Of a DNA stretch of 64,000 bases, positions 26,845-37,007 are shown in pieces. Within the stretch, counting starts at the first letter, position 1. Each line of letters starts with the position of its first letter. The notes beneath the pieces are model-generated. The model saw only the letters and a list, made by a program, of their open reading frames with translations, made no database searches and was not told the DNA's origin. The stretch lies in the NCBI RefSeq assembly GCF_004363295.1, contig NZ_SNYQ01000001.1:124001-188000 (forward strand), written 5' to 3'. This DNA comes from Mesocricetibacter intestinalis (lineage in GTDB: Bacteria; Pseudomonadota; Gammaproteobacteria; Enterobacterales; Pasteurellaceae). The translations under genes and the position numbers were made by a program.

Positions 26845-27174
26845 TTATTTTAGTAAATTAGTTTCCATGCGCTGTAAAAACTCGTGCATAGCTTTATGGA
26901 TATCAATGTTCATGCGATCGGCAAGTACGATCAGCCACCAGATATTTTCGCTGAGCTTATGTTCGAGCTCGGCTTGAATATCCGTATCGGATTTCGGCCA
27001 GCGCTGTTGTTGCGCCATGGCGAGGCGACCGACCAGGCCCGCATCGGTTAAAAAAGCCAGAGCGTCTTCTTCCACCGACCATTCGCTTTGGTGATATTTT
27101 TGCTCCAATTGATGATAGCGGCGGCGAATTTCAAGGCTGCGCCGGATTATCTGTTCGAAATCAAGAGACGACAT
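26845..27174 (-). CDS. MazG-like small alpha-helical protein in the fab operon
   Basis: A 109-residue, all-helical protein. The segment ELEHKLSENIWWLIVLADRMNIDIHKAMHEFL-like end (residues about 70-105) resembles the E..D helix pair of MazG-type NTP pyrophosphohydrolases, which hydrolyse non-canonical nucleotides. I see only part of the usual ExxE-ExxD metal set, so catalysis is uncertain. The start at 27174 has AGAGGAA before it; a longer frame to 27225 overlaps fabH and is rejected. It lies between fabH and fabD, a place where most enterobacterial fab clusters have no gene. Confidence 0.6.
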   Translation of the reverse strand: MSSLDFEQIIRRSLEIRRRYHQLEQKYHQSEWSVEEDALAFLTDAGLVGRLAMAQQQRWPKSDTDIQAELEHKLSENIWWLIVLADRMNIDIHKAMHEFLQRMETNLLK

Positions 27175-27191
27175 CTTATTCCTCTGCGGCA

Positions 27192-28142
27192 TTAAAAGCG
27201 AATCAACGCGGAACCCCAGGTCCAACCGCCGCCGAAGCCTTCCAGCAGAATCAATTGATTAGGCTGAATACGGCCATCTCGTACGGCTTCGTCAAGAGCG
27301 CTGGGAATGCTGGCGGCGCTGGTATTTCCGTGCCGATCTAAGGTTACTACCACCTGCGACATTTCCATATCCAGTTTTTTGGCGGTTGCGCTGATAATTC
27401 TCAGATTGGCCTGATGGGGAACCAACCAGTCGATTTCCGACTTATCCAGCTGGTTTTCAGCCAGGGTTTCTTCAACTACGGCGGATAATTCGCGTACCGC
27501 CAGTTTAAAGGTTTCGTTTCCTTGCATAAGGATATAGCCGGAATCCGGATCGCCGCGGCGTTGTCCCGGCAGCATAAGCATTTCGTTTTTTTCCGCCGAG
27601 GCGTGTAAATGGGTAGATATGATACCCGGCTGCTCGCTGGCGGTTAAGATTACTGCGCCGGCACCGTCGCCGAATAATACCAGAGTACTGCGATCCTGTT
27701 CGTCCAGACGGCGGGAATTTAAATCGGAACCTATTACCAGGGCATTTTTCACTTTGCCGGTACGGATAAACTGATCCGCTACGCTCAGTGCGTAAACAAA
27801 GCCGGTGCAGGCCGCTGCCAAATCAAAGGAAATGGCATCTTGGATCTGTAATAAACCTTGAATTTCACAGGCGGCACTGGGGTAAGCATTGGTATTTGTT
27901 GTGGTGGCAACCAGGATTAGGTCGATTTCAGCGGCATCGATTTGCGCCTGTTGCAGACATTTTTTCGCCGCTTCAAATCCCATTGTTGCGACGCTTTCCT
28001 GTTCGGAAGCGATACGGCGTTCTTTAATTCCGGTACGCACGGTGATCCATTCGTCCGAGGTATCCACCATTTTTTCTAAATCCGCATTGGTGCGGACGGT
28101 GGAAGGGAAGTAGCTGCCTGTGGCTAAAATTCTGCTGTACAT
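27192..28142 (-). CDS. fabH: 3-oxoacyl-[acyl-carrier-protein] synthase III
   Basis: A 316-residue condensing enzyme that starts fatty-acid chains from acetyl-CoA and malonyl-ACP. The Cys-His-Asn triad is visible: Cys in [13 protein letters not shown] (near 112), His in [10 protein letters not shown] (near 243), Asn in [10 protein letters not shown] (near 273). The N-terminus [19 protein letters not shown] is typical. It follows plsX by 45 bases on the same strand. Confidence 0.97.
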   Translation of the reverse strand: MYSRILATGSYFPSTVRTNADLEKMVDTSDEWITVRTGIKERRIASEQESVATMGFEAAKKCLQQAQIDAAEIDLILVATTTNTNAYPSAACEIQGLLQIQDAISFDLAAACTGFVYALSVADQFIRTGKVKNALVIGSDLNSRRLDEQDRSTLVLFGDGAGAVILTASEQPGIISTHLHASAEKNEMLMLPGQRRGDPDSGYILMQGNETFKLAVRELSAVVEETLAENQLDKSEIDWLVPHQANLRIISATAKKLDMEMSQVVVTLDRHGNTSAASIPSALDEAVRDGRIQPNQLILLEGFGGGWTWGSALIRF

Positions 28143-28187
28143 AATTATCTCATTATCTTTAAGTACTGATTTGATTCATGAATGATA

Positions 28188-29219
28188 CTAATCCGGTTGT
28201 AAACCGGATAAAATTTTATTCGGAATATTTTGTCGAACTTGCTGCGCCGCATCCTTGATTGCGTAAGTAAAGGCTTCTATGCCGGCGGAACCATGGCTTT
28301 TTACCACCACGGAAGTTAATCCTATTAAGGAGGCGCCGTTATATTGATCGGGATTGATTTGCGCCAGCTTTGCGTAGCGTTTTTTAAATAAATATTTAAT
28401 CAGGCGACGGAAAATTGTTCGCAGCATATGGCGAATAATACCGCCGGGCGTTGTGCCGCCTAATAGGCCGATTAGGTTTTTGGCCGCACCTTCCAGGGTT
28501 TTTAATGCGATATTACCGATAAATCCGTCGCTGACAATGACATCCGCTTTGCCGTTCAGTAAAAAATTACCTTCCAGAAAACCGATATAATTCAGTGTGC
28601 CGTCCTGTTCAAGTAATTTTGCTGCGTCTCGAATGGATTTGTAACCTTTGATTTCTTCCGTGCCGATATTTAACAGGGCGATACGCGGATAAACCAGATT
28701 GAGCGTATTCTGGGCAAAAATAGATCCCATTAATGCAAATTGATACAGGGTTTCCGCATCGCATTCGATATTTGCGCCTAAATCCAGCATAACCGAACGC
28801 TCGCCTTCTATGGTAGGTATCATAGAAACCAGTGCCGGGCGATGAATCCCTTGTAGGGGTTGCAGTAATATTTTTGACAGCCCCATCAGCGCACCGGTAT
28901 TGCCTCCACTGACACAGCCCTGAGCTTCGCCGCTACGCACCGCTTCAATGGCCAAACGCATGGAAGTGCCTTTACTGTGGCGCAGCGCATGGGAAAGATC
29001 CTGATTATTTTCGATCGTGCGGGTACAATGGCGTACCTGTAAGCGGTTTGCAATTTCGGCGGGCAGATGTTCAATCAGAGGGGTTATTTGGCGACAATCG
29101 CCGAATAACAATAAAGACAGCATGGGATCTTGCTCCAATGCTTTTACAGACGCAGGGATAACAATACGGGGACCAATGTCCCCGCCCATCGCATCTAACG
29201 CAAGAGTTAGACGACTCAA
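28188..29219 (-). CDS. plsX: Phosphate acyltransferase PlsX
   Basis: A 343-residue enzyme making acyl-phosphate from acyl-ACP, which feeds phosphatidic-acid synthesis through PlsY. The start LALDAMGGDIGPRIVIPA and GCVSGGNTGALMGLSK, NIGTEEIKGY and VVSDGFIGNIALKT are signature segments. It sits between rpmF and fabH in the standard yceD-rpmF-plsX-fabH order. Confidence 0.97.
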   Translation of the reverse strand: MSRLTLALDAMGGDIGPRIVIPASVKALEQDPMLSLLLFGDCRQITPLIEHLPAEIANRLQVRHCTRTIENNQDLSHALRHSKGTSMRLAIEAVRSGEAQGCVSGGNTGALMGLSKILLQPLQGIHRPALVSMIPTIEGERSVMLDLGANIECDAETLYQFALMGSIFAQNTLNLVYPRIALLNIGTEEIKGYKSIRDAAKLLEQDGTLNYIGFLEGNFLLNGKADVIVSDGFIGNIALKTLEGAAKNLIGLLGGTTPGGIIRHMLRTIFRRLIKYLFKKRYAKLAQINPDQYNGASLIGLTSVVVKSHGSAGIEAFTYAIKDAAQQVRQNIPNKILSGLQPD

Positions 29220-29250
29220 GTGATTACCTTTTAAAGTAACTAAAGCAGAA

Positions 29251-29421
29251 TTACTTGTTAATCACTTTACGACCACGATAATAACCGTCGGCAGTTACAT
29301 GGTGGCGTAAATGAGTTTCACCGCTTGCTTTATCAACGGATACTGCTGCGGTAGTCAACGCATCGTGTGAACGACGCATATCACGACGTGAACGAGATTT
29401 TTTGTTTTGTTGAACAGCCAT
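29251..29421 (-). CDS. rpmF: 50S ribosomal protein L32
   Basis: A 56-residue basic protein read directly from the sequence: [20 protein letters not shown] at the start and [10 protein letters not shown] at the end, the usual L32 form without zinc-binding cysteines. It starts 17 bases after yceD and ends 31 bases before plsX. The yceD-rpmF pairing is conserved widely. Confidence 0.96.
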
Positions 29422-29438
29422 TGGCCATACTCCTAAAT

Positions 29439-29963
29439 TTACTTTTGCTTTAAACTAGCTAATACAGCGAACGGGTTCGGTTTTTTTGCCGATTCTTCAG
29501 GCAATGAGCCAAAAACCTGTTCAGCCACGGACACTTCACAGTGTTCAGATGAATGCATGGGTACAATCGGCAGACTTAATATCAGCTCGTCTTCAATCGT
29601 ACTTATTAAATCTATTTCCCCGAACTGGTTGAGTTCAACGGGTTCATAAATTTCCGGTAATTCATCAATTTGCGCAGGATTGGTAATGGGCGTATAACGG
29701 AAGTTACAGTCCAGCACCTGAACAAAGGGTTGATTGCAGCGCTGGCAAATCAGCTCTACATCAACCACCACCCGTCCTTCCATAACCACAAGTTTCTGCG
29801 GATCGATGAAGAACGATAATGTTACCTGTGCATCGCTGAGCACTTTACCTACCGATTCGGCCAAACGTTCAAGCTGATTTGCGGCATAGTAGCCGACATA
29901 ATCCAACCGGCGTTGAGCGTCCTTTACCGGATCGACGGTCAGGGGTAGTTTTACCTTTTGCAT
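29439..29963 (-). CDS. yceD: YceD family (DUF177) protein, 23S rRNA accumulation factor
   Basis: A 174-residue cytoplasmic protein that in E. coli and plants is needed for normal 23S rRNA accumulation. It begins [19 protein letters not shown], has the CQRCNQPF cysteine pair near residue 93, and the late segment [16 protein letters not shown]. It is the first gene of the transcription unit running into rpmF-plsX-fabH; its promoter should lie in the gap before it. Confidence 0.92.
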
Positions 29964-30102
29964 AGGGCGAGAATATTACCTTTAGATCCTGAAATAGTCA
30001 AAGGAAATTGCATCTTTTGTCAAATTTTCTACAAAAGCTTTTGCTGAGGGCGACGCCTTTTTCGGGGGATTATTTGTTAGAAAGACGAACGCCGCCATGT
30101 TA

Positions 30103-30183
30103 TTTTTATCCCGCCATGGGCTAGGGCTTAAAAAATTCCGTTTTTATAACCGCTCTTTTAGCATTAAGGCGGCGGGATAAAAA
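30103..30183. repeat. Perfect 13-bp inverted repeat downstream of lpxA
   Basis: TTTTTATCCCGCC (30103-30115) and GGCGGGATAAAAA (30171-30183) are exact inverted arms enclosing 55 bases with a variant uptake nonamer (30149-30157). It lies between lpxA and yceD, next to the lpxA terminator. Nothing suggests a protein. Confidence 0.6.
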
Positions 30184-30202
30184 GGCTATCTGCGGATAGC
30201 CT
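30178..30202 (-). terminator. Terminator after lpxA
   Basis: AGGCTATC and GATAGCCT form an 8-bp stem with a 4-base loop; on the minus strand a T-run of five follows. It lies just past the lpxA stop and closes the long outer-membrane operon. Confidence 0.78.
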
Positions 30203-30207
30203 CTTGT

Positions 30208-30996
30208 TTAACGGATAATACCTCGGGTCGAGCGTTTGAAGAAATCGACAAAAAAGCTAATCGCCGATTCGCTTTCGGCAATTTGTTCGATTTCCGGAAT
30301 CACTTCTTCCAGAATTTTATCGCTGCGGTAAATGAGTTTATATACGTTACGGATAGTGTGTAAGGTGGATTTGTCAAAGCCGCGCCGTTTTAATCCTTCG
30401 AAGTTAACTCCGAACGGGCGGGCATGGTTACCTTGAGCCATCACATAAGGCGGTACGTCCTGGCTGACCATGGAGCCGCCGCCGAGCATTACATGCGCTC
30501 CGATAATAACAAACTGGTGTATGGCGGACATTCCTCCGACAATTACAAAGTCGTCCAATTCCACATGACCGGCTAAGGTGGCATTATTCGCCAGAATACA
30601 GCGGTTTTTGATTTTACAGTCGTGGGCGATATGGGCATTGATCATAAACAGGTTTTCGTCCCCGATTTGGGTTACGCCGCCGCCCTGTACGGTACCGCGA
30701 TGAATAGTTACGCTCTCGCGAATACGGTTACGGTTACCGATAATTGTACGGGTGGGTTCTCCCTGATATTTTAAATCCTGGTTGATTTCCCCGATACTGG
30801 CGAACTGGAAGATATGGTTGTCTTCCCCGATAGTAGTGATTCCGCTAACAACCACATGGGAATGTAACAGGGTATTTTTACCGATTTCAACTTCCGCCCC
30901 TATGACACAGAAAGGACCTATGACAACATTTTCACCGATCTTTGCTCCCTGTTCGATAACAGCGGTAGGGTGAATTTTTGCACTTGGGTGGATCAT
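30208..30996 (-). CDS. lpxA: Acyl-ACP:UDP-N-acetylglucosamine O-acyltransferase
   Basis: A 262-residue left-handed beta-helix enzyme, the first step of lipid A synthesis, adding 3-hydroxyacyl to UDP-GlcNAc. Hexapeptide repeats run from [17 protein letters not shown] through about residue 190; the catalytic His is in IAHDCKI near residue 125. It follows fabZ by 16 bases. lpxB, which often follows directly, is not next here: a terminator comes instead. Confidence 0.97.
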   Translation of the reverse strand: MIHPSAKIHPTAVIEQGAKIGENVVIGPFCVIGAEVEIGKNTLLHSHVVVSGITTIGEDNHIFQFASIGEINQDLKYQGEPTRTIIGNRNRIRESVTIHRGTVQGGGVTQIGDENLFMINAHIAHDCKIKNRCILANNATLAGHVELDDFVIVGGMSAIHQFVIIGAHVMLGGGSMVSQDVPPYVMAQGNHARPFGVNFEGLKRRGFDKSTLHTIRNVYKLIYRSDKILEEVIPEIEQIAESESAISFFVDFFKRSTRGIIR

Positions 30997-31012
30997 TTTA
31001 TCCTTCCTTATC

Positions 31013-31474
31013 TTAAGCTGCTTTGCGACGGGCGCACATTAAATCTGCTTCACATACGACTTTACCTTCAACGGTAGCCACCCCAGTGAAACGGGTTACG
31101 CCGCGTTTTTCGGCGATAAATTTTACATTCAGTTCTATACGATCGCCGGGCAGTACCGGGCGGCGGAAACGGGCATTATCAATGGCGGCAAAATAATAGA
31201 GCTCACCCTCCAGCGGGCGATAGGTTTTACAAGCCAGTACACCGGTCGCTTGCGCCATGGCTTCCAGAATCAGTACGCCGGGAAAAACTGGTTTTTCCGG
31301 AAAATGACCGGTGAAGCAAGGTTCGTTGACACTGATATTTTTAATGGCTTTTAACCATTGGCCTTCTTCATAATCCACGACGCGATCGACCAGAAGGAAA
31401 GGATAACGGTGGGGAAGTAATGTCATAATTTCGCTTGCTTCAATAATTCTTGGCGTTCTGCTTTCGGTTGTCAT
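31013..31474 (-). CDS. fabZ: 3-hydroxyacyl-[acyl-carrier-protein] dehydratase FabZ
   Basis: A 153-residue hotdog-fold dehydratase that makes trans-2-enoyl-ACP in fatty-acid elongation and draws hydroxyacyl-ACP away from lipid A synthesis. The catalytic His is in [19 protein letters not shown], with the Glu in the same block, and [13 protein letters not shown] is the usual early motif. It sits between lpxD and lpxA. Confidence 0.97.
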   Translation of the reverse strand: MTTESRTPRIIEASEIMTLLPHRYPFLLVDRVVDYEEGQWLKAIKNISVNEPCFTGHFPEKPVFPGVLILEAMAQATGVLACKTYRPLEGELYYFAAIDNARFRRPVLPGDRIELNVKFIAEKRGVTRFTGVATVEGKVVCEADLMCARRKAA

Positions 31475-31602
31475 AAGTACCCTATTAAAGTAAAAATATA
31501 AACGGAATAATTGCCGCGGATTATACGGTATTTGCGGGCTAAATTATAGCGATTAAAAGAAAACCTGTCCATAAGACAGGTTTTGAGGAAGGATGCGCAG
31601 AA

Positions 31603-32625
31603 TTAAGCAAGTTTCTTTTCCAATGCCTTCAGCCGCTTATTCATTTTATCAATATCCATTGTTAAGGCTGCGGTTTTGCGCCATTCCTTATTCGGTTGTA
31701 ACGGGATACCGGAAGAATAGATGCCGGGCTCGGTGATAGGTCGCATAACCATACCCATGCCGGTAATGGTTACTTTATCACAGATTTCCATATGGCCGTT
31801 AAGCACGCTGGCGCCGCCGATAAGGCAATAGCGTCCGACATTAAGGCTGCCCGCCATGATTACCCCGCCGGCAACGGCGGTGCCTGTGCCTATATGTACG
31901 TTGTGAGCGATCTGGCAGAGATTATCAATAATGACGTTATCTTCAATAACGGTAGCATCCAAGGCGCCGCGATCGATACAGGTACAAGCGCCGATTTCTA
32001 CGTTGTTACCGATAATTACCGTGCCGGTCTGGGGGATTTTTATCCAACGACCGCGATCATTGGCATAGCCAAAACCGTCGCTGCCGATAACCGCACCGGA
32101 CTGAATCAGGCAGCCTTCGCCGATTTGCACTTCGTGGTAAACGCTAACATTCGCCCATAGTTGAGTAGCGGCACCGATTTTGGCATTTTTACCGATAAAA
32201 CAGCCGGCGCCGATAACCACATTGTCGCCGATTTCCGCTCCCGCTTCGATAACCGCATTAGCGCCGATACAAACATTTGCGCCTAATTTGGCCTGTTCGG
32301 AAATCACGGCACTGGCGGCGATGGCTTCGGCGGCTTTCGGCGTATTATCCATATATTGTGCCAACAAGGCATAAGCAACATAGGGATCTTTGACGATCAG
32401 CAGATTACTGTGCGGCGCACAGAATTCCACATCAGCTTCGGATACCACCAAAATACCGGCCTGAGAAGCAGACAGCAGAGGGCGGAATTTTCCATTGGAA
32501 ATAAAACTCAGCTGATGAGGGCCGGCTTTTTCCAGCGGTGCTATACCTTCAACCGATACATCGGCATTGCCGCGTATGGCAGCGCCGATGTGATTAGCCA
32601 ATTCCTGAAGCGAATATCCGGACAT
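31603..32625 (-). CDS. lpxD: UDP-3-O-(3-hydroxyacyl)glucosamine N-acyltransferase
   Basis: A 340-residue acyltransferase adding the second hydroxyacyl chain in lipid A synthesis. An N-terminal uridine-binding domain (about 1-100) is followed by left-handed beta-helix hexapeptide repeats ([20 protein letters not shown] onward) and a C-terminal helical extension ([20 protein letters not shown]). The catalytic His is in IAHNVHIG. It starts 2 bases after the skp stop. Confidence 0.97.
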   Translation of the reverse strand: MSGYSLQELANHIGAAIRGNADVSVEGIAPLEKAGPHQLSFISNGKFRPLLSASQAGILVVSEADVEFCAPHSNLLIVKDPYVAYALLAQYMDNTPKAAEAIAASAVISEQAKLGANVCIGANAVIEAGAEIGDNVVIGAGCFIGKNAKIGAATQLWANVSVYHEVQIGEGCLIQSGAVIGSDGFGYANDRGRWIKIPQTGTVIIGNNVEIGACTCIDRGALDATVIEDNVIIDNLCQIAHNVHIGTGTAVAGGVIMAGSLNVGRYCLIGGASVLNGHMEICDKVTITGMGMVMRPITEPGIYSSGIPLQPNKEWRKTAALTMDIDKMNKRLKALEKKLA

Positions 32626-32627
32626 AT

Positions 32628-33152
32628 TTATTTCGCTGCAGGTGCTTTATTGGCACTGATGGCTTTTAGCACGTCTTCGGTAATGTCTTTACCTTCAACG
32701 GCATAAACGACGGAGTTAGCGTCAATAACGTAGGTATAGCCTTTTTCTTTAGCGATATTATTGGTTGCAGTCTGAATGCTGCCCAATAATTTTGCACGTT
32801 CGTCATTTTCCACTTTCTGGGTTTCCGCTTGGAATTTGCCTACTTGTTCTTCGTGAGCTTTAACTAAACCGTTAATTTCGTCTTCACGTTTTTTGATATC
32901 CGCCGCACGTAGTTTTGGTGCTTCTTTTTGTAAAGCGGCAATTTTTGCATCGATTTTTTTCTTATTGGCGGCCAGTTTGTCTGCGGTACCTTTGAATTCA
33001 CTGTCCAGTTTTTTCGCGATAGCTTCCCGATCCGGGTGATTTTGGAATAAATAACCGGCATTGATAAATGCAATATTTTCAGCGGCTGCTGCCATTGATG
33101 AGGTAAGAGCCAAGGCTAAAGAAAGAGCGGTCAGTTTTACAACTTTTTTCAT
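32628..33152 (-). CDS. skp: Periplasmic chaperone Skp/OmpH
   Basis: A 174-residue chaperone that carries unfolded outer-membrane proteins to BamA. A signal peptide ends near ASSMAAA (about residue 23), and the Lys/Glu-rich coiled-coil arms occupy residues 45-130. It sits directly downstream of bamA, which is the usual arrangement. The variant uptake nonamer AAGAGCGGT falls within the signal-peptide codons (33123-33131). Confidence 0.94.
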   Translation of the reverse strand: MKKVVKLTALSLALALTSSMAAAAENIAFINAGYLFQNHPDREAIAKKLDSEFKGTADKLAANKKKIDAKIAALQKEAPKLRAADIKKREDEINGLVKAHEEQVGKFQAETQKVENDERAKLLGSIQTATNNIAKEKGYTYVIDANSVVYAVEGKDITEDVLKAISANKAPAAK

Positions 33153-33252
33153 AATGTTTCCTTTATGGTTTATGTGAGTCAGTGATTTCCGCCGGCTTAT
33201 GATTGCCGGCAGAATCGGTATTCTGAGCTGAGTTTAGCCCAGTCCTTAATTA

Positions 33253-35631
33253 TTAGAAAGTACCGCCGATACTGAACTGGAATTGTTCGATATCGTCGCG
33301 TTCATATTTTTTCACCGGTTTGGCGTAAGAGAACACCAACGGGCCGATAGGGGATTGCCATTGGAAGGCTACCCCGGCGGAAGCTCGAATTCGGCTCGGA
33401 TCGCTGTAATCCGGTAAGCTCGGATATTTGGCTTTATCCGCTGCCGACCAGTGGGTATTCCACAAACTGCCCGCATCAACGAACAATGAGGTTCTAACGC
33501 TATTTTGGTTCTTTTCCGCTACGAACGGCGTCGGTACTATTAATTCCACGCTAGCGGTGGCCATGGCGTTACCGCCCACCACATCGTCGCTGATTCGGCA
33601 ATAATAATCCTGTTGGGCGGAACAGTTATTCGCATCATAATAAATCGCATTCGGCCCTACACCGCCGTAAGAGAAACCGCGCAGGCTACCGATACCGCCA
33701 AGGTAATAATTCTGGTAGAACGGCAGTACTTTACCGCCGAAACCGTTGGCGTAGGAAGCGGAGGCTCGGCTGGAAATCACCCAGGTATGTTCTCTGTTAA
33801 GAGGGTAGTAGCCGTTAATTTCCGCATTCAGCTTATAGTATTTGTTATCCGAACCGGGAATGGTAACGCGTCCGCCCAAAGTCGCTTTCAGCCCTTTGGT
33901 CGGGAAGTAACCGCGGTTGAGGGAATTATAGGTCCAGCCGAAAGAGAAATCAAAATCATGGGCTTTGAATTTCCATTCGTCATAATTCATGGATTTTATA
34001 TATTTGGCACGGTTATATTCCGGAGTAATATCTTTCAGCTTATTGTAGGTATAGCCCAAGCCGAGATAATAGGAGTTATTTTCATTAACCGGGAACGCCA
34101 GGGTTAGGTTGGTACCGTAAGTGGTACGGGAATAGGAAGCTACGCTATCGTTATCCGAGTTGTCGTAGGTTTCATAGAAAACATTGCCGCCGAGACTCAC
34201 GCCGTCTTTGGTAAAGTAGGGTTCGGTATAGCCGAGATTGATGGTGGTACCGTAGTCGTTACGGGAACCCGCCAGACTGACAGAAGAACCCATTCCCAGG
34301 AAGTTATCCTGCTTGATGCTGGCCTGGTAGCTTAAACCGCTTTCCGTACCATAACCGACACCGAAGTTAATGCTACCGGTATTACGCTCTTTCACCTTAT
34401 AGATGACGTCCAGCTGATCGTCCGTACCCGGAACGCCTTCGGTACGATGTTCCACTGTTTCAAAAAATCCGGTGCGATCTAACCGCACTTTACCCAGTTC
34501 CACCAGTTGAGAGGACAACCAGGTACCTTCCTGCTGCCGCATTTCCTGACGCAGGGTGCTGTCGGCGGTTACCGTATTGCCTTCAAAGCGGATCTGACGT
34601 ACGGAATACTGGCGTCCCGCCTCGACCACAAAGCTGATGCCGACGCTATGCTGTTGATCGTCAAAATCCGGGTGAATATTTACGCTGGCATTGGCATAGC
34701 CGCGTTCGCCCAGTTTGGCTTTAATGTCCTGTTCGACATTGGCGACTTCGTTACGACGGAAAATTTCACCGACCCGAATGGAATTCAGCAGCGGCGCCAG
34801 TTCATTGTCCATACCGGCCAGATTACCGACGATACGGGCACTACTTACTCTATATAGCGCGCCTTCGTCCACGCCGATTTTCACCCGCGCTTCGGTTTGT
34901 TCATCATTCAGCTGCACATCGGTTGAAGTGATCTGGAATCGGGCATAACCTCGGTTCATATAATAATCGCGTAGGCTATCCAAATCTTTGCCGAACTGAT
35001 TGGCTTCAAACTTATTACCGAACAGTTTCCACCAAGCATCGGGCTGTAATTCCATCTGTTCCGTTAATGTATCGCTGTCGAAAGCATGGTTGCCTTCAAA
35101 ACTGATGCCTTTTAGCAGGGCGATATCATTTTCTTTAATTTGGATTTTTAAATCCGCACGATTGTTCGGCAAACTGTTGACGATGGTTTCAACTTTGGCG
35201 TTGTAACGTCCGGTACTTTTGTAGTGATCCAATAAACCTTGACGGAAGGCTTCCAGTTTTTCACGATTAAGGGTATCCCCCACTTTAAAGCCGTTGGCAT
35301 CCAGATTTTGTTTTAACGCATCGGTAGGAATAGCGCCGTTCCCCTCAATACTGACCTCGGAAATTATAGGTTGTTCGCTAACGGAGATTACCAATGTGTT
35401 ACCTTCACGACCGGCCTGTACATTCTGATAACCGCGCATAAACAGCGTTCTTACTATGTCGGAAATATCGCTGTCCGTTGCACGTTGGCCTACGGCTACC
35501 GGTAAATCCGCAAGTACTCTGCTTTCCGCACCGGCAGGCACGCCGTCCACACGGATATCCTGAACGATAAAAGGTGCGGCGAAGGCGCCGCTGGAGCCTA
35601 ATAATAAACTGGTAATGAGGAGTTTTTTCAT
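33253..35631 (-). CDS. bamA: Outer membrane protein assembly factor BamA
   Basis: A 792-residue outer-membrane protein that inserts beta-barrel proteins. The signal peptide MKKLLITSLLLGSSGAFA is followed by five POTRA domains (to about 420) and a 16-strand barrel ending in the C-terminal Phe signature (QFSIGGTF). The conserved lid/barrel motif is in IGSLRGFSYGGVGP. I take the ATG at 35631, which gives a clean signal peptide; a frame nine codons longer is less likely. It is downstream of rseP and upstream of skp. Confidence 0.97.
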   Translation of the reverse strand: MKKLLITSLLLGSSGAFAAPFIVQDIRVDGVPAGAESRVLADLPVAVGQRATDSDISDIVRTLFMRGYQNVQAGREGNTLVISVSEQPIISEVSIEGNGAIPTDALKQNLDANGFKVGDTLNREKLEAFRQGLLDHYKSTGRYNAKVETIVNSLPNNRADLKIQIKENDIALLKGISFEGNHAFDSDTLTEQMELQPDAWWKLFGNKFEANQFGKDLDSLRDYYMNRGYARFQITSTDVQLNDEQTEARVKIGVDEGALYRVSSARIVGNLAGMDNELAPLLNSIRVGEIFRRNEVANVEQDIKAKLGERGYANASVNIHPDFDDQQHSVGISFVVEAGRQYSVRQIRFEGNTVTADSTLRQEMRQQEGTWLSSQLVELGKVRLDRTGFFETVEHRTEGVPGTDDQLDVIYKVKERNTGSINFGVGYGTESGLSYQASIKQDNFLGMGSSVSLAGSRNDYGTTINLGYTEPYFTKDGVSLGGNVFYETYDNSDNDSVASYSRTTYGTNLTLAFPVNENNSYYLGLGYTYNKLKDITPEYNRAKYIKSMNYDEWKFKAHDFDFSFGWTYNSLNRGYFPTKGLKATLGGRVTIPGSDNKYYKLNAEINGYYPLNREHTWVISSRASASYANGFGGKVLPFYQNYYLGGIGSLRGFSYGGVGPNAIYYDANNCSAQQDYYCRISDDVVGGNAMATASVELIVPTPFVAEKNQNSVRTSLFVDAGSLWNTHWSAADKAKYPSLPDYSDPSRIRASAGVAFQWQSPIGPLVFSYAKPVKKYERDDIEQFQFSIGGTF

Positions 35632-35666
35632 CTTCACTGTTATCCTAAATAAGGTCAATTAACTAT

Positions 35667-36998
35667 TTACAAACGTAAGAAATCATTAAATAGCGCCAGA
35701 GCCGTTAATGCCAACAGCAAAGCCGCGCCGATACGATAACTTAGGTTCTGAATTTTTTCGGAAAGGGGTTTTCCCGCAATTCCTTCCGCCGCCAGAAATA
35801 CCAAATGGCCGCCGTCCAGCACCGGCAGCGGAAACAGATTCATAATGCCGAGGTTGACGCTGATCAGCGCCATAAAACTCAGGTAATAAACGATTCCGAT
35901 ACTGGATGTTATTCCTGCACCTTTGGCAATGGATATAGGCCCGCTTAAGTTATTCAGGGATAGATCACCGCTGAATAATTTACCGATAATCTTTACCGTA
36001 ACCCAGGAAAGCTGTAGGGTCTTGTCAACCGCTTTTTGTGCGGCCTCAAGCATATCATATTTTAATTCGGTGCGGTACTTGTCCGCAACAGGTGTAAATG
36101 TGGGGGAGATGCCCACTACCAGTCGGTTTTCCGCATTACGTTTAGGATTTAGGCTGAGGTCAAAGAACTCTCCCGAGCGCTCTACCCGAAGAGGAATGGG
36201 GTTTCCCTGCTGAACCCGATTAACAAACTCTTGCCATTGAATTTCCGTCCCGTCCTGATTGTAGAGTTTATCACCGATTTGTAAGCCTGCTGCGGCCGCC
36301 GGGGAATCGGCGGCGACTTTTGATAAGGTCATTTCCACCTTGGCGCCAACCGGCACAAGTCCCAGGGCGCTAATGGCACTTTCTTTATCGGGATCGAAGG
36401 TCCAGTGAGAAAGATCCAGGATTTTCTGCTGTCGGCGCTGTTCGCCGAAGGGCGTGAGGGTGATACTGACTTCGCCCTGACGGATTTTGGTGGTCAGCAA
36501 CATATTGATGCTTTCCCAATCGGAAACTTCGCTGTCGTCAATGGCAAGGATTTGCATATCGGCGCCGATATCAGCGCGGGCGGCGACGGAATTTTCCTGA
36601 ACTGCGGCCACTACCGGTTTTAGGCTTGGAATGCCGACTAAATAAATTGCCCAGTAGGCCAGGGCGGCAAAAATAAAGTTGGCAAGCGGGCCGGCGATAA
36701 TTACAAAGGCGCGCTGTAATAGGGTTTTATTGTTAAAGGCCTGAGATTTTAACTCGGGCGGGACTTCCTCATTACGTTCGTCCAGCATTTTGACATAACC
36801 ACCGAGGGGAATGGCGGAGAGAGCGAATTCCGTCCCTTGTTTATCTCGGCGACGCCAGAGAACTTTACCGAAACCGATGGAAAAACGATGCACTTTTATA
36901 CCGCACTTTCTGGCCGCCCAGAAATGCCCGTATTCATGCACGGAAATCAGTACGCCGATAACGATGATAAATGAAACTAACGACCACAGAAAGGACAT
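35667..36998 (-). CDS. rseP: Site-2 zinc metalloprotease RseP
   Basis: A 443-residue inner-membrane protease that cuts the anti-sigma factor RseA after DegS and clears signal-peptide remnants. HEYGH (near residue 22) supplies the zinc-binding His residues and the catalytic Glu; LDGGH near residue 395 gives the third ligand. Two PDZ domains lie between. The ATG at 36998 is used (TAGG eight bases before it); a TTG two codons upstream is in frame. It starts 9 bases after the cdsA stop. Confidence 0.96.
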   Translation of the reverse strand: MSFLWSLVSFIIVIGVLISVHEYGHFWAARKCGIKVHRFSIGFGKVLWRRRDKQGTEFALSAIPLGGYVKMLDERNEEVPPELKSQAFNNKTLLQRAFVIIAGPLANFIFAALAYWAIYLVGIPSLKPVVAAVQENSVAARADIGADMQILAIDDSEVSDWESINMLLTTKIRQGEVSITLTPFGEQRRQQKILDLSHWTFDPDKESAISALGLVPVGAKVEMTLSKVAADSPAAAAGLQIGDKLYNQDGTEIQWQEFVNRVQQGNPIPLRVERSGEFFDLSLNPKRNAENRLVVGISPTFTPVADKYRTELKYDMLEAAQKAVDKTLQLSWVTVKIIGKLFSGDLSLNNLSGPISIAKGAGITSSIGIVYYLSFMALISVNLGIMNLFPLPVLDGGHLVFLAAEGIAGKPLSEKIQNLSYRIGAALLLALTALALFNDFLRL

Positions 36999-37007
36999 GG
37001 GCAATAC

